The notes beneath the pieces are model-generated. The model was not told where the DNA came from. It saw nothing but the letters and a program-made list of their open reading frames with translations, and ran no database searches. From Struthio camelus (lineage: Eukaryota; Chordata; Aves; Struthioniformes; Struthionidae): DNA of 64,000 bases. The stretch is taken from the NCBI RefSeq assembly GCF_040807025.1, contig NC_090947.1:10974001-11038000 (forward strand), read 5' to 3'. Made by a program: the position numbers and the translations under genes. This document shows, one piece after another, positions 10,645 through 18,856 of the stretch. Numbering within the stretch: position 1 is the stretch's first letter; the number at the start of each line of letters is the position of its first letter.

Positions 10645-12239
10645 CGGGAGGTTCTGAATACTCATTTGCTGGTCGTTTAATTTATATGGGGCGGTTTGTG
10701 TAAAAGGATCGGACTGTCTGTTACAGGCAAAGTTTGGATTTAGGGGGAAAATGGCACTGTCTTCTGCACAGAATTCAGTGTGTGATGAACGCGCCGTCCC
10801 CGGAAATCAGTGTCGAGGTGTGGCGAAGCTCGGGAAGAGCGCTGCCGGTGGGGAAGGTCCTGGGGACGGCGTTTGGAAGTGGGGTCTGTAGTCTCTACTT
10901 CGCTGTTTTTCGTATGCTCATTTTCTGGTCTTTGCCGGCCGCAGGAACTTGGAGAGAGTCTGGGAGCCGGTGGTGTCCAACGTGGGCGAGTGATGCTCTG
11001 TGCTTTCGGGTCGGAGCGGGGGGGGGGGTGATATCTTGCTAATTTACGTAAATCGTTGCAATTAAAACGATTCATGCCTCGGGGTACAAGTTCTCAGCGC
11101 TGCACACCCGGACCGTCCTGCTGAGCTCCGCCGTCTCTCGCCCCCACCTCGAGCAGTAGAGCGGTTTCAGGGCAGAGCGGGCTCGGCGCAGTCTCCCTCC
11201 CCCTGGCACCTCGCGCCTTGCCAAACGCCTTTGGGGTGAAAATGCGGGTGTCGGGTTTGTTTCTGGGCTCAGGCGGGCAGTTCGCCTCTGCAGCTCCCTC
11301 CCGTATTCGTTCACGCTGTAACTCGGGCAGTGTGCAAGAGAAAAGACGCTCGGTTCCCCAGCGCAGCGCTGCTTGGCGCGGCCACCTCGGGGGTGGGAGC
11401 TGGGAGCGCCCTCCGGCCCCAGGCAACCGGCCCTGGAGTGGCCGCGGGCTGGGGCGAAGGAGCAACCGCAAACGGGGCTCGGGTGGCGGGGCTCGTCTCA
11501 GTACTTGTTAGTGACTTCTTTCTCGGATCCAGGGAGTTTGCTTTGATCGCAACGAAGGCGGCGAAACTCTTCCTTCATGTCTAGCTATGAGCTGCTAATA
11601 TGAAGAAGAGCCTCAGGGCACAGGCAGTTCGGTTTGTGCTCTCTGCTCCTGACAGTGTTAAAATCTAAACAGATTTATTTTAGAAAATCCGTACAAAACC
11701 GAAGAGTCTCGCAAATCTGCTGAGGTGAGGCGGGTCGATGACTGTGAAATCTCACGCAGGAAATCCCTTGCGGCTCGCAGTGCAGGCGTGTGATTGCGGG
11801 GAAACGCAAACCCGCGGCCAGGGGAACAGACAATAGCGAGAGCTGGAGAGTGAGAAACAACGGGATGCTGCAGATCGCGGGGGAGAGCCAAAGGGAGGGA
11901 GAGAGCCCGGCGGGACCTCGGCACCGTCCCGTCACCGAGCGGTGCCGGGTCGGCTGCCTCCGCGCAGAGCCGGCCCGGCCCGGGCTGCCCTGTTCTGGGC
12001 ACCCGCATACAATATAATAATAGCCCCAGCCGTCTCCTTCCTTCCCCTGCGTGTTGTTAGCTGTAGAGATTTCCTCTCTTTAGTCCGCAGCTCCTTCTCT
12101 ATGCAATTAACTTTAGCAGCAAACGACTTCGGAATAAAACTACGGAGAGGAAGGCGCAGGGCGATGGTAGGGTCTGGGGAGATATTTTCTCCCGAAATCA
12201 TTTCTTCGGAGCTCGGGCGCCTTAAAGACGCTTTTTTTT

Positions 12240-13815
12240 TGCTTTTTAATTGGTGCAGTACCGAGGAGACGTGGGGACCCCGGCTGGGGCTGGAGGCGGC
12301 TCGCAGCGCGCAGGGGAGGCAGCGCCGCCGGCGCCCGCCTCCGCCGGCACCCGCGGGGCCGAGGCGCGCAGTGCGGCGGGGCCGCGGGGACGCGCCGGGG
12401 GGTCGGCGTCGGCCGGCGCTCCGCGTCCCGGCACCGCCCGCCCGCGCTGCCGCCGGGGAGCCCGTGCCGTCCTGCCGCCGGCACTGCGGGCTGGAGCCAG
12501 AGCTCTCCCCTCGAAGCGCTCGTGGCACGGCCGGGCTCGGCTCGCCGCTGCGGTCGGGGATAAGTCCTGCACGCAGCGAGCTTTCGTTTTGGCTTCACTC
12601 CCGAAACCTGGCCCGAGCGAGGGGTGTCGGTAGCGTGGAGAGACTCCTGCAGTGTCAGGGGCAGACGGCACTTCCATGGCAGCGAGAGCGAGATGGAGGG
12701 GCTGATCCGGAGAGGAGCTGGGGGAAGCCAGCTCCTCGGCTGCTCAGCACCTCCCCGGGTCTGCGGGAAGAGTGGGAAAAAATGCAGCCGTGCAGCGGGC
12801 AGTCCCCTCACGGGGTCTGCTCCGCGTTTTCTTGTACCTGCCTCGCCTCCCTTGGTCTCTGCCTCCCGCAAGCGCCCCCCGGCCCAGGGAGGACCTGCCG
12901 CGGGCCGGGCCGCGGGGCCGTCGCGCCGGACGAGGAGGGCGGCCTGCGGCTGCGAGAGCCTCGACGGCGTGTGGCGCGGCGGGGCTGCCGGGCCGGGGCA
13001 GCGGGGCAGCGCGCAGCCCAGCGGCGCGGGCCGGGCCCGCCGGGCCCCGCGCAGGTGCGGCGCCCTCCGCCCGGCCGCCCCGCGCCCCGCCGGACCCGCT
13101 GCCCCGCTGCCGGGGCTGCACCGCGCCGCGCCGCCGCGGCCGCCCGCGCGATGGCGCTGTGCGAAGGGGAAGGGGGGAGCGGGCCGCGCCGCGCGGTGCG
13201 GGGCGGCCCGGCCCCGACCCCGGCCGCGGCAGTTAGCGCCGGCGGGCTCGGGTCGCAGCCGCGGTGGCGGCCCGTGGGAGGGAGCCCTGGCCGCTCAGGA
13301 GCCGGGGGCAGGAGCGCCCCGGCCCTCGTGTGCTGTCGCCGCCCGGCTCTGCCCGCGCCCGCCTGCGCCGGTGCCCCGGCGGCGCTTGCTGCAGCCGCGG
13401 CCCCGCGGGGACCCTGGGCTCGGCGCCTCGTGGCGGTGCCCCGCGGGCGGCGGGCCGGGCGCCCCCGGGGCTCAGGAGCGTGGCGACCGCGGGCCCGGCT
13501 CGGGCCAGGCCGCGGAGCTCTGCCGCCCCTCGGAGGGGCCCCGCCGCGCCGGCCCCCGCCGCCGCCGGGCCCCGCGGGAGGCTGCCGGCCCCGCGGGAGG
13601 AAGCCGTGGGGATCCATCCGAGCAGGTCGGCCCGCCCCTCGGGGAAAGAGCGAGGCGAGGGGAGAGGGGCCGTGGTCAGCTGCGAGGGGCCCGCGGGGGC
13701 CCGGCCGCAGGGCAGCCGCGCACGGCCCGCGGAGCAGGAGGCGCGGGAGCGCGCGGCGGCGGCGCTGCCACCCTCCACTCCTCAAGCCCGTGCGGGAACG
13801 GAGCGGCCATCGCTT
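12240..13815. promoter_or_regulatory. CpG island 3
   Basis: This is an extremely CpG-dense block of about 1.6 kb lying 5 to 6 kb upstream of the SATB2 start codon. It begins after a T9 run and an ATTGG element (CCAAT box on the minus strand) at about 12249. It ends sharply near 13815, where AT-rich DNA begins and a TATAAAG motif sits at 13830-13836. It is probably part of the broad SATB2 promoter domain. The open frames of several hundred codons on both strands come from the lack of stop codons in GC-rich DNA. Confidence 0.55.
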
Positions 13816-13829
13816 CAGTGCGTTTTGGC

Positions 13830-13836
13830 TATAAAG
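13830..13836 (+). promoter_or_regulatory. TATA-box-like motif at the edge of CpG island 3
   Basis: TATAAAG lies exactly where the CpG island gives way to AT-rich DNA. A + strand transcript starting near 13860 could run toward the exon-like interval at 14978-15056. The motif is seen. The promoter role is inference. Confidence 0.25.
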
Positions 13837-15219
13837 TGGTAGTTAATGAAAAACAAACCTTTCCAAGGAGGTATTTTTGTTTGTTTGTTTTGTTCCGAAA
13901 ATTCTTTGGCAATCAACCACTTGAGGCGTCCATAAACTCCAGTAAAGGGGAGCGCTGGGGACTCGGAGCGCATCCACGCCTGCTCTCACCAGAGTACGCG
14001 AGAGCAGCAAATCCTCGCACTGGCATTCGCGTTAGAAGAAGAAAAAGAGGTTATTAATAATAATAATCAAAAAGATCTTGTGCTTTTTATAGCGAGATTG
14101 AGAACGGATGAGGGAAAGCGATGGGAAATAATCGCCTTTTTTTCCAGTGGAAATAGGGACAACATGTGAAAATAATGCACTGTAAAAAAGCATTTGTAAT
14201 TTGAAACAGAAAGAAAAGGCTTTTATTGGGAAAAATATGTAAAAGAAAAACAAACATCATATATCATAAAATCTCTCTAAATTAAATGATGTTTACAAAA
14301 CAGAAATTACCAACCAGCAAAATTTATACGCAGTCGGTTCAGTTTTAGATTCGGTTTTACTAACAAAACCTTTTGCTTCCGTGTCGAAATTTTAAAGTGA
14401 TTACCGCTCATAATTTCAAAGTTACAATAAAGTTAGAGTATTTTATATAAGCGTTCAGTTTATAAAGAGGAATAAACATGTATGTGGCGATCGTAAGATT
14501 TCAGAGAACGCGCAAATGAAAAACAAGAGAAAAAAGATAATACTAGAGAAAAAAAGATAATAGTGCAAAGGATTCATTGCAAATAAAGCAATTGCTACAT
14601 ATATATTTAAATGTATTTAATTGTATGCATTATTCAAATGCCCTTCTGACTAGTTTAATAATTTAGAATCGATAGTTTTCCTAAAAACTTTATAAAATAT
14701 TTACACTTAATAAAATATTAATCGATTAACAAGCCAGTTGTACTCGTACAGGAGCTTTACTAAAGTCCTGTAATCGTGCTGTTGCCACACGTCTCTGCTG
14801 TTAAGGAAAGGATCATTGACAAAATGTAAATGAAGATCTTCAGACGGTGGTGTTTATAAAATAGCTCATTAATGGGCTTGGATTGAATCTCTCCATCCAT
14901 CCACATCATCAGATATAATAATAGTAACGAATCAGACAGGGAAGATCCTGGCTAAACCATTGGCATTTTTTTTCCAGAAGTACTGAAGTCCTAAATCACC
15001 AATTCTTCTAACTTTCTGGCCATTGATCCGCGGGAATTCGTAGTTCAACATCAAAGGTAAGAACAAAACATTATTCAATTATTCGATAGCTGGTGGAATA
15101 CGTTAACTTCCCTTATGACCTGCTGCAGAGCTTTAGGAGATTAAGAACAAGGAAAAAGTTAAATTGGGCTATTTAAAAGAGAGAAACGCGAGTTCTTCGA
15201 ACTTCCAGGCTTCTTTTTA
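13837..15219. other. AT-rich island between CpG islands 3 and 4
   Basis: About 1.4 kb of AT-rich unique DNA sits between two extreme CpG islands. It has many TAAT- and ATCGAT-type homeodomain-like motifs (for example attaatcgattaac near 14717) and few simple repeats. This composition in the middle of a promoter domain suggests a constrained regulatory element. It also contains the candidate non-coding exon at 14978-15056. On the minus strand a 39-codon frame lies at 14932-15051; I do not recognise its product. Confidence 0.4.
14978..15056 (+). other. SATB2: candidate non-coding 5' exon of SATB2 (79 bases)
   Basis: Both splice sites are strong. The acceptor is a long T run ending ttttttttccag, with a branch-point-like gctaaac about 20 bases upstream. 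The donor is AAAG followed by GTAAGA. The exon would be 79 bases. It lies between CpG island 1, where a distal promoter may sit, and the SATB2 coding exon acceptor at 18637, so it would fit an alternative 5' UTR. No known transcript confirms it here, so this is inference from splice consensus and position. Confidence 0.4.
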
Positions 15220-15594
15220 AAAGAGAAAATAGGGAACGCGGCTGGCGGAGCTGCGCTCTGCCCTCCTCCGCGCAGGCGGCGGCTCCAGCGCCCCTCGGAC
15301 AGCTCCTGCGAGCTGCCTGCCCGGCCGGCGGCGCCCCTCTCTGCCCCCGAGCCTCTTGCTGCCATGCGCCTCTTCCCCTGGGTGCCCCCAAGTTGAGGCG
15401 GAGACGGGACCTGGCTCCCACCCCTCCCTGGCCCGGGGCGAGGGTGGCACCTTGCCGAGGCTTTCGCGTCTACGCGCCGGGACGTGGCGGTGCCCCTTCC
15501 CCTTGGCCGGCGGGGGAGGGAGCGGCTCCTTCGGCGGGGCCGGCGCGCTGGGCTCGGCGCTCGGGCCGGGCCGGGTCGGAGCGAGGCGACTTTC

Positions 15595-15601
15595 TCTTAC
15601 C
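15595..15601 (-). other. candidate minus-strand splice donor in CpG island 4
   Basis: On the minus strand the sequence is CCAGG followed by GTAAGA. The exon's last base would be 15601. An open frame beginning at an ATG at 16111 on the same strand runs through this site. Together they could mark the first exon of a divergent transcript of the SATB2 promoter, but no RNA evidence is available. Confidence 0.3.
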
Positions 15602-15810
15602 CTGGCCAGGGATCCGCCGCTCCTCCCGGCCCCGCGTCCCGGGGCGGCCCCGAGCCGGCGGCCGCGGCCGCTCGGCAGCCCGCCCCGTCTCTCGGCACCG
15701 CGGCTCGTCCTGCCCCTGCGAGCCCGCGGCCGCCGCCTCCCGCCGCGGAGCGGGACCCCGCCGAGGCGGCCTGGGGCGCGGCGCTCCTGCTCGCCGATAC
15801 CCTCCCGGCA

Positions 15811-15830
15811 GCCGCCGCCGCCGCCGCCGC
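15811..15830. repeat. GCC trinucleotide repeat (about 6.5 units)
   Basis: A perfect GCC run of about 20 bases lies in CpG island 4. It is likely polymorphic in length. Confidence 0.9.
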
Positions 15831-16010
15831 TTGTGCGACCCGCCGCCTCCCGAGGGACCCGCCCGGGGGTGCGCGGGCCCCGCGGCCGCCCGCCGCGGCC
15901 GTCCCCCGGGAGCGCTCCCCGTGGCGGGGACCGGCGCGCCCCGGCGCTGTCCCCGCGGCTCGGCGGTGCCTCGCGGTCGGGGTCGCGGTCGGGGCTGGGG
16001 CCCGGGGCCG

Positions 16011-16046
16011 GGCGGCGGCAGCGGCGGCGGCAGCGGCGGCGGCAGG
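16011..16046. repeat. 12-base tandem repeat GGCGGCGGCAGC, three units
   Basis: Three nearly perfect copies of a 12-base unit built from GGC and AGC triplets occur inside CpG island 4. It is probably a replication-slippage product. Confidence 0.85.
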
Positions 16047-16728
16047 GGGCTCCGCTTTTTCTCACGGCCCCTCTTTTTTGACCCTCCGGCGCCACCGTAA
16101 AAGCCAGACATCTTAAGGGGGCCCTGCGGCGGCGGGGCGAGCGGGCGGCGGGGCGCGGCGACCTCCGGCGGGGCGCGCGCCCCCGCGGCGGGGAGCGCCC
16201 CGCGCCGCCGCCCGCCGCCCCGCGCCCGCCCGCCGGCCGCGCGCGCCCGCCGCCCCGCGCCGCGCCGCCTCCCCGCTCCACCTTAACGGGGCTCGCGCCG
16301 CCGCCGGGAGGCCGGTCCCGGGCGGGGACGGGGACGGGAGGGCTCGGCGGCGCGGGGCGCCGGCTCCGTCCCCAGCGCCCCCGGGGCGGCGCGGCCGCGG
16401 GGGCGGGCAGGGGGCGCTGCGGGCCCTCGGGGCCGCCGCCGGCCCGGTCCGGCCCGGCCCCCCGCGGCGCGGCCCGCCGGGCCTCGGCCCGCCGCGAGGG
16501 CAGGGCGGGGAGCGGCGGCGGGGAGGGCGGCGCGGGGCCGGTCCGCGGGGCGCGGCGCGGCTGCACCTTGCACCCGAGGGGGAGGCGCTCGCGGCGGCCC
16601 CGGCCCGTCCTCCGCGGGGCCCGATCCCGCCCCCCGCGACCGGCGCGCTCGGACTTCCCCGCCGACAGCGCGGGCGGCAGCCTCCGGGGCCCGGCCCCGC
16701 GCGGCAGTGCCCTACCCGGAGCTCCGCT

Positions 16729-16758
16729 ACTAAATAATTTAGCAGCAGCAGCAGCAGC
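16729..16758. repeat. AT palindrome ctaaataatttag next to an AGC repeat
   Basis: A perfect 13-base AT palindrome (16729-16741) abuts six AGC units (16741-16758) inside otherwise GC-rich DNA. A second AT block (tcaattattcag) follows at about 16795-16806. The palindrome contains homeodomain-type AATTT/AAATT cores. The repeat is seen. A binding role is speculation. Confidence 0.6.
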
Positions 16759-17107
16759 TCTTCCCGCCCGCCTCTCACCTCCTCCCGGCCCGACATCAAT
16801 TATTCAGGGCCAGCCCGGCAGCCGCCTGGAGCCGGGCGCGGGGCGGAGGCGGCGGCGGGGCCCTGCCTGGGGCCGGGCCGGGCCAGCCGGCCGCTCTCGG
16901 CGCCCGGGCGAAGCGGCACCGGCCCTCGGGGCGCCCGCCCGCCGCGCTGGGAAAAGTTACTATCGCCTCGTCCCGGCGGGGAGAGGCAGCGGCAGGGTCC
17001 CCCGGGGCCGCGCCGGCCGCCTCGCACCGACCCGGGCGCCTGCACTGGATGCCGGTGGCAGCTTTGCTCCTCCCCGGTCGGTCCCGTCGCCCCAACTCCA
17101 GCAACCC

Positions 17108-17200
17108 CTCTTTTTTTTTTTTCCTCTCCCTCTTTCTTTCCCTTCTTTTCCCAGCTCCTCCTCCACCTCCTCTCCTTCCCCCTCGGCCCTCCCCCAGCCC
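17108..17200 (+). repeat. long polypyrimidine (CT-rich) tract in the proximal promoter
   Basis: Almost uninterrupted T and C for about 90 bases, including a T11-12 run. Pyrimidine mirror tracts like this can form triplex DNA and bind GAGA-type factors. It lies just upstream of the presumed SATB2 first exon. Confidence 0.75.
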
Positions 17201-17577
17201 GACTGCCCCTGTCCTTGCGCCCTTCTGCCCCGGCTCTCCTGCTGTCACCGCTAGCACCGCTTCGTCCTGCCGCGCTGCCCCCTCCCCACCAGCCTTCCCT
17301 CCCTCTCCCGCCGGTGCTGCGCCGCGCTCGCTTTCCGCGTGCGGCTGCGAGCTGTATTATTTATTCATTGGTGCTTAATTTCCTGCCAGGTGGGTCTCTG
17401 CCTCCCACCCTGTGCGCGCAGCGGTGCCGGCCGGAGCGGCGGCGGCTGCAGGCTGGGAGGGGGGAGGAGGTGGGCTGCTGCGCTCCCGTCTGCGCCCGAT
17501 CCCCAGATAACACCGAGACTTTATTTTTGCGGGGGGGCGGGGAGGGGGAGGGCTGTCGGAGGCGAGGAGGGGTGGCG

Positions 17578-17667
17578 ATGTTTGGGATGCACAGCCCTGG
17601 GACGGGAAAGCCGCGCAGACAGACAGGCAGACACACACACACACGCGCGCACACACACCAAATCTGA
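17578..17667 (+). other. upstream ORF 1 in the SATB2 5' UTR (29 codons)
   Basis: ATG at 17578 with G at -3, ending in TGA at 17667. The second half is encoded by the CA/CG repeat and reads as alternating His-Thr, so it is unlikely to be a constrained peptide. If the exon is transcribed from upstream of 17578, this frame would reduce initiation at the SATB2 ATG. Confidence 0.35.
17629..17659. repeat. CA repeat with CG core in the 5' UTR exon
   Basis: An alternating CA run is interrupted by CGCGCG, a purine-pyrimidine alternation with Z-DNA potential. It lies within the presumed SATB2 5' UTR and is likely variable in length. Confidence 0.85.
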
Positions 17668-17705
17668 AACCAAGGACAACCCCAAAAAGGACTCACTTTG
17701 CCTTG

Positions 17706-17723
17706 ATGACTCAACGCAACTAA
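17706..17723 (+). other. upstream ORF 2 in the SATB2 5' UTR (5 codons)
   Basis: ATG ACT CAA CGC AAC TAA: a minimal upstream ORF of five codons, surrounded by AT-containing sequence (ctaataatcatttctc). Its relevance depends on the transcription start site. Confidence 0.35.
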
Positions 17724-18232
17724 TAATCATTTCTCGGCTCTCTGTGGCGAGTCCCTCCTGCTGCTGCTGTTGCTGGCAGAGGAGGGAGAGATTGAAAGTG
17801 ACACATCGGGGGCCGCCGCCGCCGCTTCCCCGCCGCCGCCGCGGAGCCCGGGAGAGCGGCCTCTGTGGGAGCGGCGCTCCCTCCTCTTCTCCGCCCCTGT
17901 CTCCCCCGGTATTGATTTTCTCTGCTGAAGGTGTGAGAAGTCGTCTCCCTCTCCCCCTCTCCTCCGCGCCGGAGCCGGCAGCCCCGCGGCTCCCCGCCCC
18001 CTCGCCCGTAGCTCCCCGCTCCGCGCCGCTCGCCACCCGGGACCTCCGGGAAGGGGCTCTGGCCCCCGCCGCCCCGCGCAGCGCGGGCAGCCGCCCCGGC
18101 CCCGGCGCCTCGGCACCCCAGGACGAGGGCAAGAAGGGGGCTGGGGGTGGGGGGAAGGAGTAGAAGGGAAGAAAGCGACGTGAAAGGAGGAAACAAGAAA
18201 ACTTTCCACCCTGGATTCTCTACTTTTGATCC

Positions 18233-18274
18233 ATGGACAGAGCCCAACTCAGCCAACTTACAGACAGACTATAA
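18233..18274 (+). other. upstream ORF 3 in the SATB2 5' UTR (13 codons)
   Basis: ATG at 18233 (G at +4) opens a 13-residue frame, [13 protein letters not shown], stopping at TAA 18272-18274, three bases before the exon's donor site. It is complete within the exon and so lies upstream of the SATB2 ATG in any transcript using this donor. It has balanced codons and no repeat content, making it the best candidate for a conserved regulatory upstream ORF. Confidence 0.5.
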
Positions 18275-18277
18275 GCA

Positions 18278-18637
18278 GTAAGTACGGCGGCAGCTCCCGG
18301 GAGCCGCTCGCTGCAGGCTTCGCCGCCGGGAGCCGGCTACTTTGGCGACTGCACAGCTGGCCGGCGCGGGGGGGCGTGCGAGCGGGGCCGCCGGCCCGGC
18401 CCGGCCCGGCCGGCAGCCTCTGCCCCGCGGCCGCCGCCGGGGCGCAGCACCTGGCTGCGGCGGGTGGGCTGCCCGCCCGCGGGGGCCGGGGCGCAGCGCT
18501 GCCTGCCCCGCCGGGCCGGGCCGGGCCGGGCCGGGCGGCGGGACCTGCGCCGGGGGCCGCGGGCGGCCGCTCGCTGTCGCTGCGGGGGTCGCGGGCGGGG
18601 GCCGCGGCTGAAGCGCGCCTTGTTGCTCTCGCCCTAG
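18278..18637 (+). other. SATB2: short GC-rich intron in the SATB2 5' UTR (360 bases)
   Basis: Starts GTAAGT and ends CCCTAG. The interior is extremely GC-rich. It carries two complementary pentanucleotide arrays: CCCGG-type at 18391-18413 and CCGGG x5 at 18511-18535. These form an inverted repeat of at least 20 perfect base pairs around a loop of about 100 bases. The second array also fits a G-quadruplex pattern (GGG separated by CC). The frame of the coding exon happens to stay open through this intron, so a retained-intron transcript would not stop upstream in that frame. Confidence 0.6.
18391..18535. repeat. inverted repeat of GGCCC / GGGCC arrays in the 5' UTR intron
   Basis: Arm 1 (18391-18410) is the exact reverse complement of a 20-base part of arm 2 (18510-18529). 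The loop is about 100 bases. In RNA this would be a very stable hairpin close to the splice sites of a 360-base intron. Confidence 0.8.
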
Positions 18638-18687
18638 GTCCCTGCTCCTTCTACTGCGAGCTGCCAGCGGGAGCCGCGTCGCCGAGC

Positions 18688-18856
18688 ATGGAGCGGAGGA
18701 GCGAGAGCCCCTGCCTGCGGGACAGCCCCGACAGAGGCAGCGGCAGCCCCGACGTCAAGGGCCCCCCCCCCGGGAAGGTGGCCCGGCTGGAGCAGAACGG
18801 CAGCCCCATGGGCACCCGCGGGAGGCCCAACGGCGCCGTGAGCAAGCCCGTGGGAG
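18688..18856 (+). CDS. SATB2: SATB2 coding exon 1 (residues 1-56 plus one base)
   Basis: SATB2 is a nuclear matrix-associated transcription factor that binds AT-rich matrix attachment regions. It organises chromatin loops in craniofacial, bone and cortical neuron development. The exon runs from 18638 (acceptor AG at 18636-18637), with 50 bases of 5' UTR. It opens with [20 protein letters not shown], which I recognise as the SATB2 amino terminus. This part is Ser/Pro/Arg-rich and probably disordered. A basic-hydrophobic [11 protein letters not shown] motif occupies residues 30-40. A C10 run encodes Pro26-28 and could slip. The exon ends in G before GTAACG, in phase 1, and Gly57 is completed by the exon at 38825. 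Against the human protein as remembered there are a few substitutions, for example Gly at 17 and 29. The ATG is preceded by gagc (-4 to -1), a fair context. The exon sits inside a CpG island. Confidence 0.95.

Larger units (their letters stand above)
9881..12239. other. mixed-GC stretch between CpG islands 2 and 3
   Basis: No coding exon is recognised. It contains an ancient repeat relic at about 10390-10500, a poly(A)-signal-like AATAAA at 10292-10297 followed by a T/GT-rich stretch, and a TATA-like motif at 10638-10644. CpG is moderately dense at about 11090-11560. A weaker exon-like interval at about 11533-11724 has a pyrimidine-rich acceptor and a GAG/GTGAGG donor. None is strong enough alone to call a gene. 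Confidence 0.45.
15220..17560. promoter_or_regulatory. SATB2: CpG island 4, proximal SATB2 promoter
   Basis: This is a very CpG-dense block just upstream of the SATB2 5' UTR exon. It continues, after a less dense part at about 17560-17800, to about 19280 through the coding exon. It contains GCC and GGC trinucleotide repeats, a small AT-rich palindrome at 16729-16741, and a long pyrimidine tract at 17108-17200. Such islands are typical promoters of developmental transcription factors and common Polycomb targets. A minus-strand splice donor at 15600 hints at divergent transcription. Exact start sites cannot be read from sequence alone. Confidence 0.65.
17340..18277 (+). other. SATB2: SATB2 non-coding 5' UTR exon (3' end firm, 5' end approximate)
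   Basis: The 3' end is set by a consensus donor, exon ...ATAAGCA then GTAAGT at 18278. It pairs with the acceptor ctctcgccctag at 18637, just upstream of the coding exon. The last 100 bases are purine-rich and non-repetitive, unlike the flanking GC-rich intron, as expected of a transcribed 5' UTR. The exon's start is not visible; 17340 is chosen because a TATTATTTATTC block at about 17354-17366 could be a core promoter. The exon contains a CA/CG dinucleotide repeat and three short upstream ORFs ahead of the SATB2 ATG. Confidence 0.55.

Noticed and set aside
11942..13834. 630-codon + strand open frame
   Set aside because: It lies in CpG island 3, where stop codons are rare in every frame. The product is Arg/Pro/Gly/Ala-rich with no domain, and equally long frames exist on the other strand.
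12624..14057. 477-codon + strand open frame overlapping the one above
   Set aside because: Same composition artefact. It overlaps other frames and resembles no known protein.
15217..16566. 449-codon minus-strand open frame
   Set aside because: Pure GC-rich low-complexity translation. No domain, and overlapping long frames in several phases.
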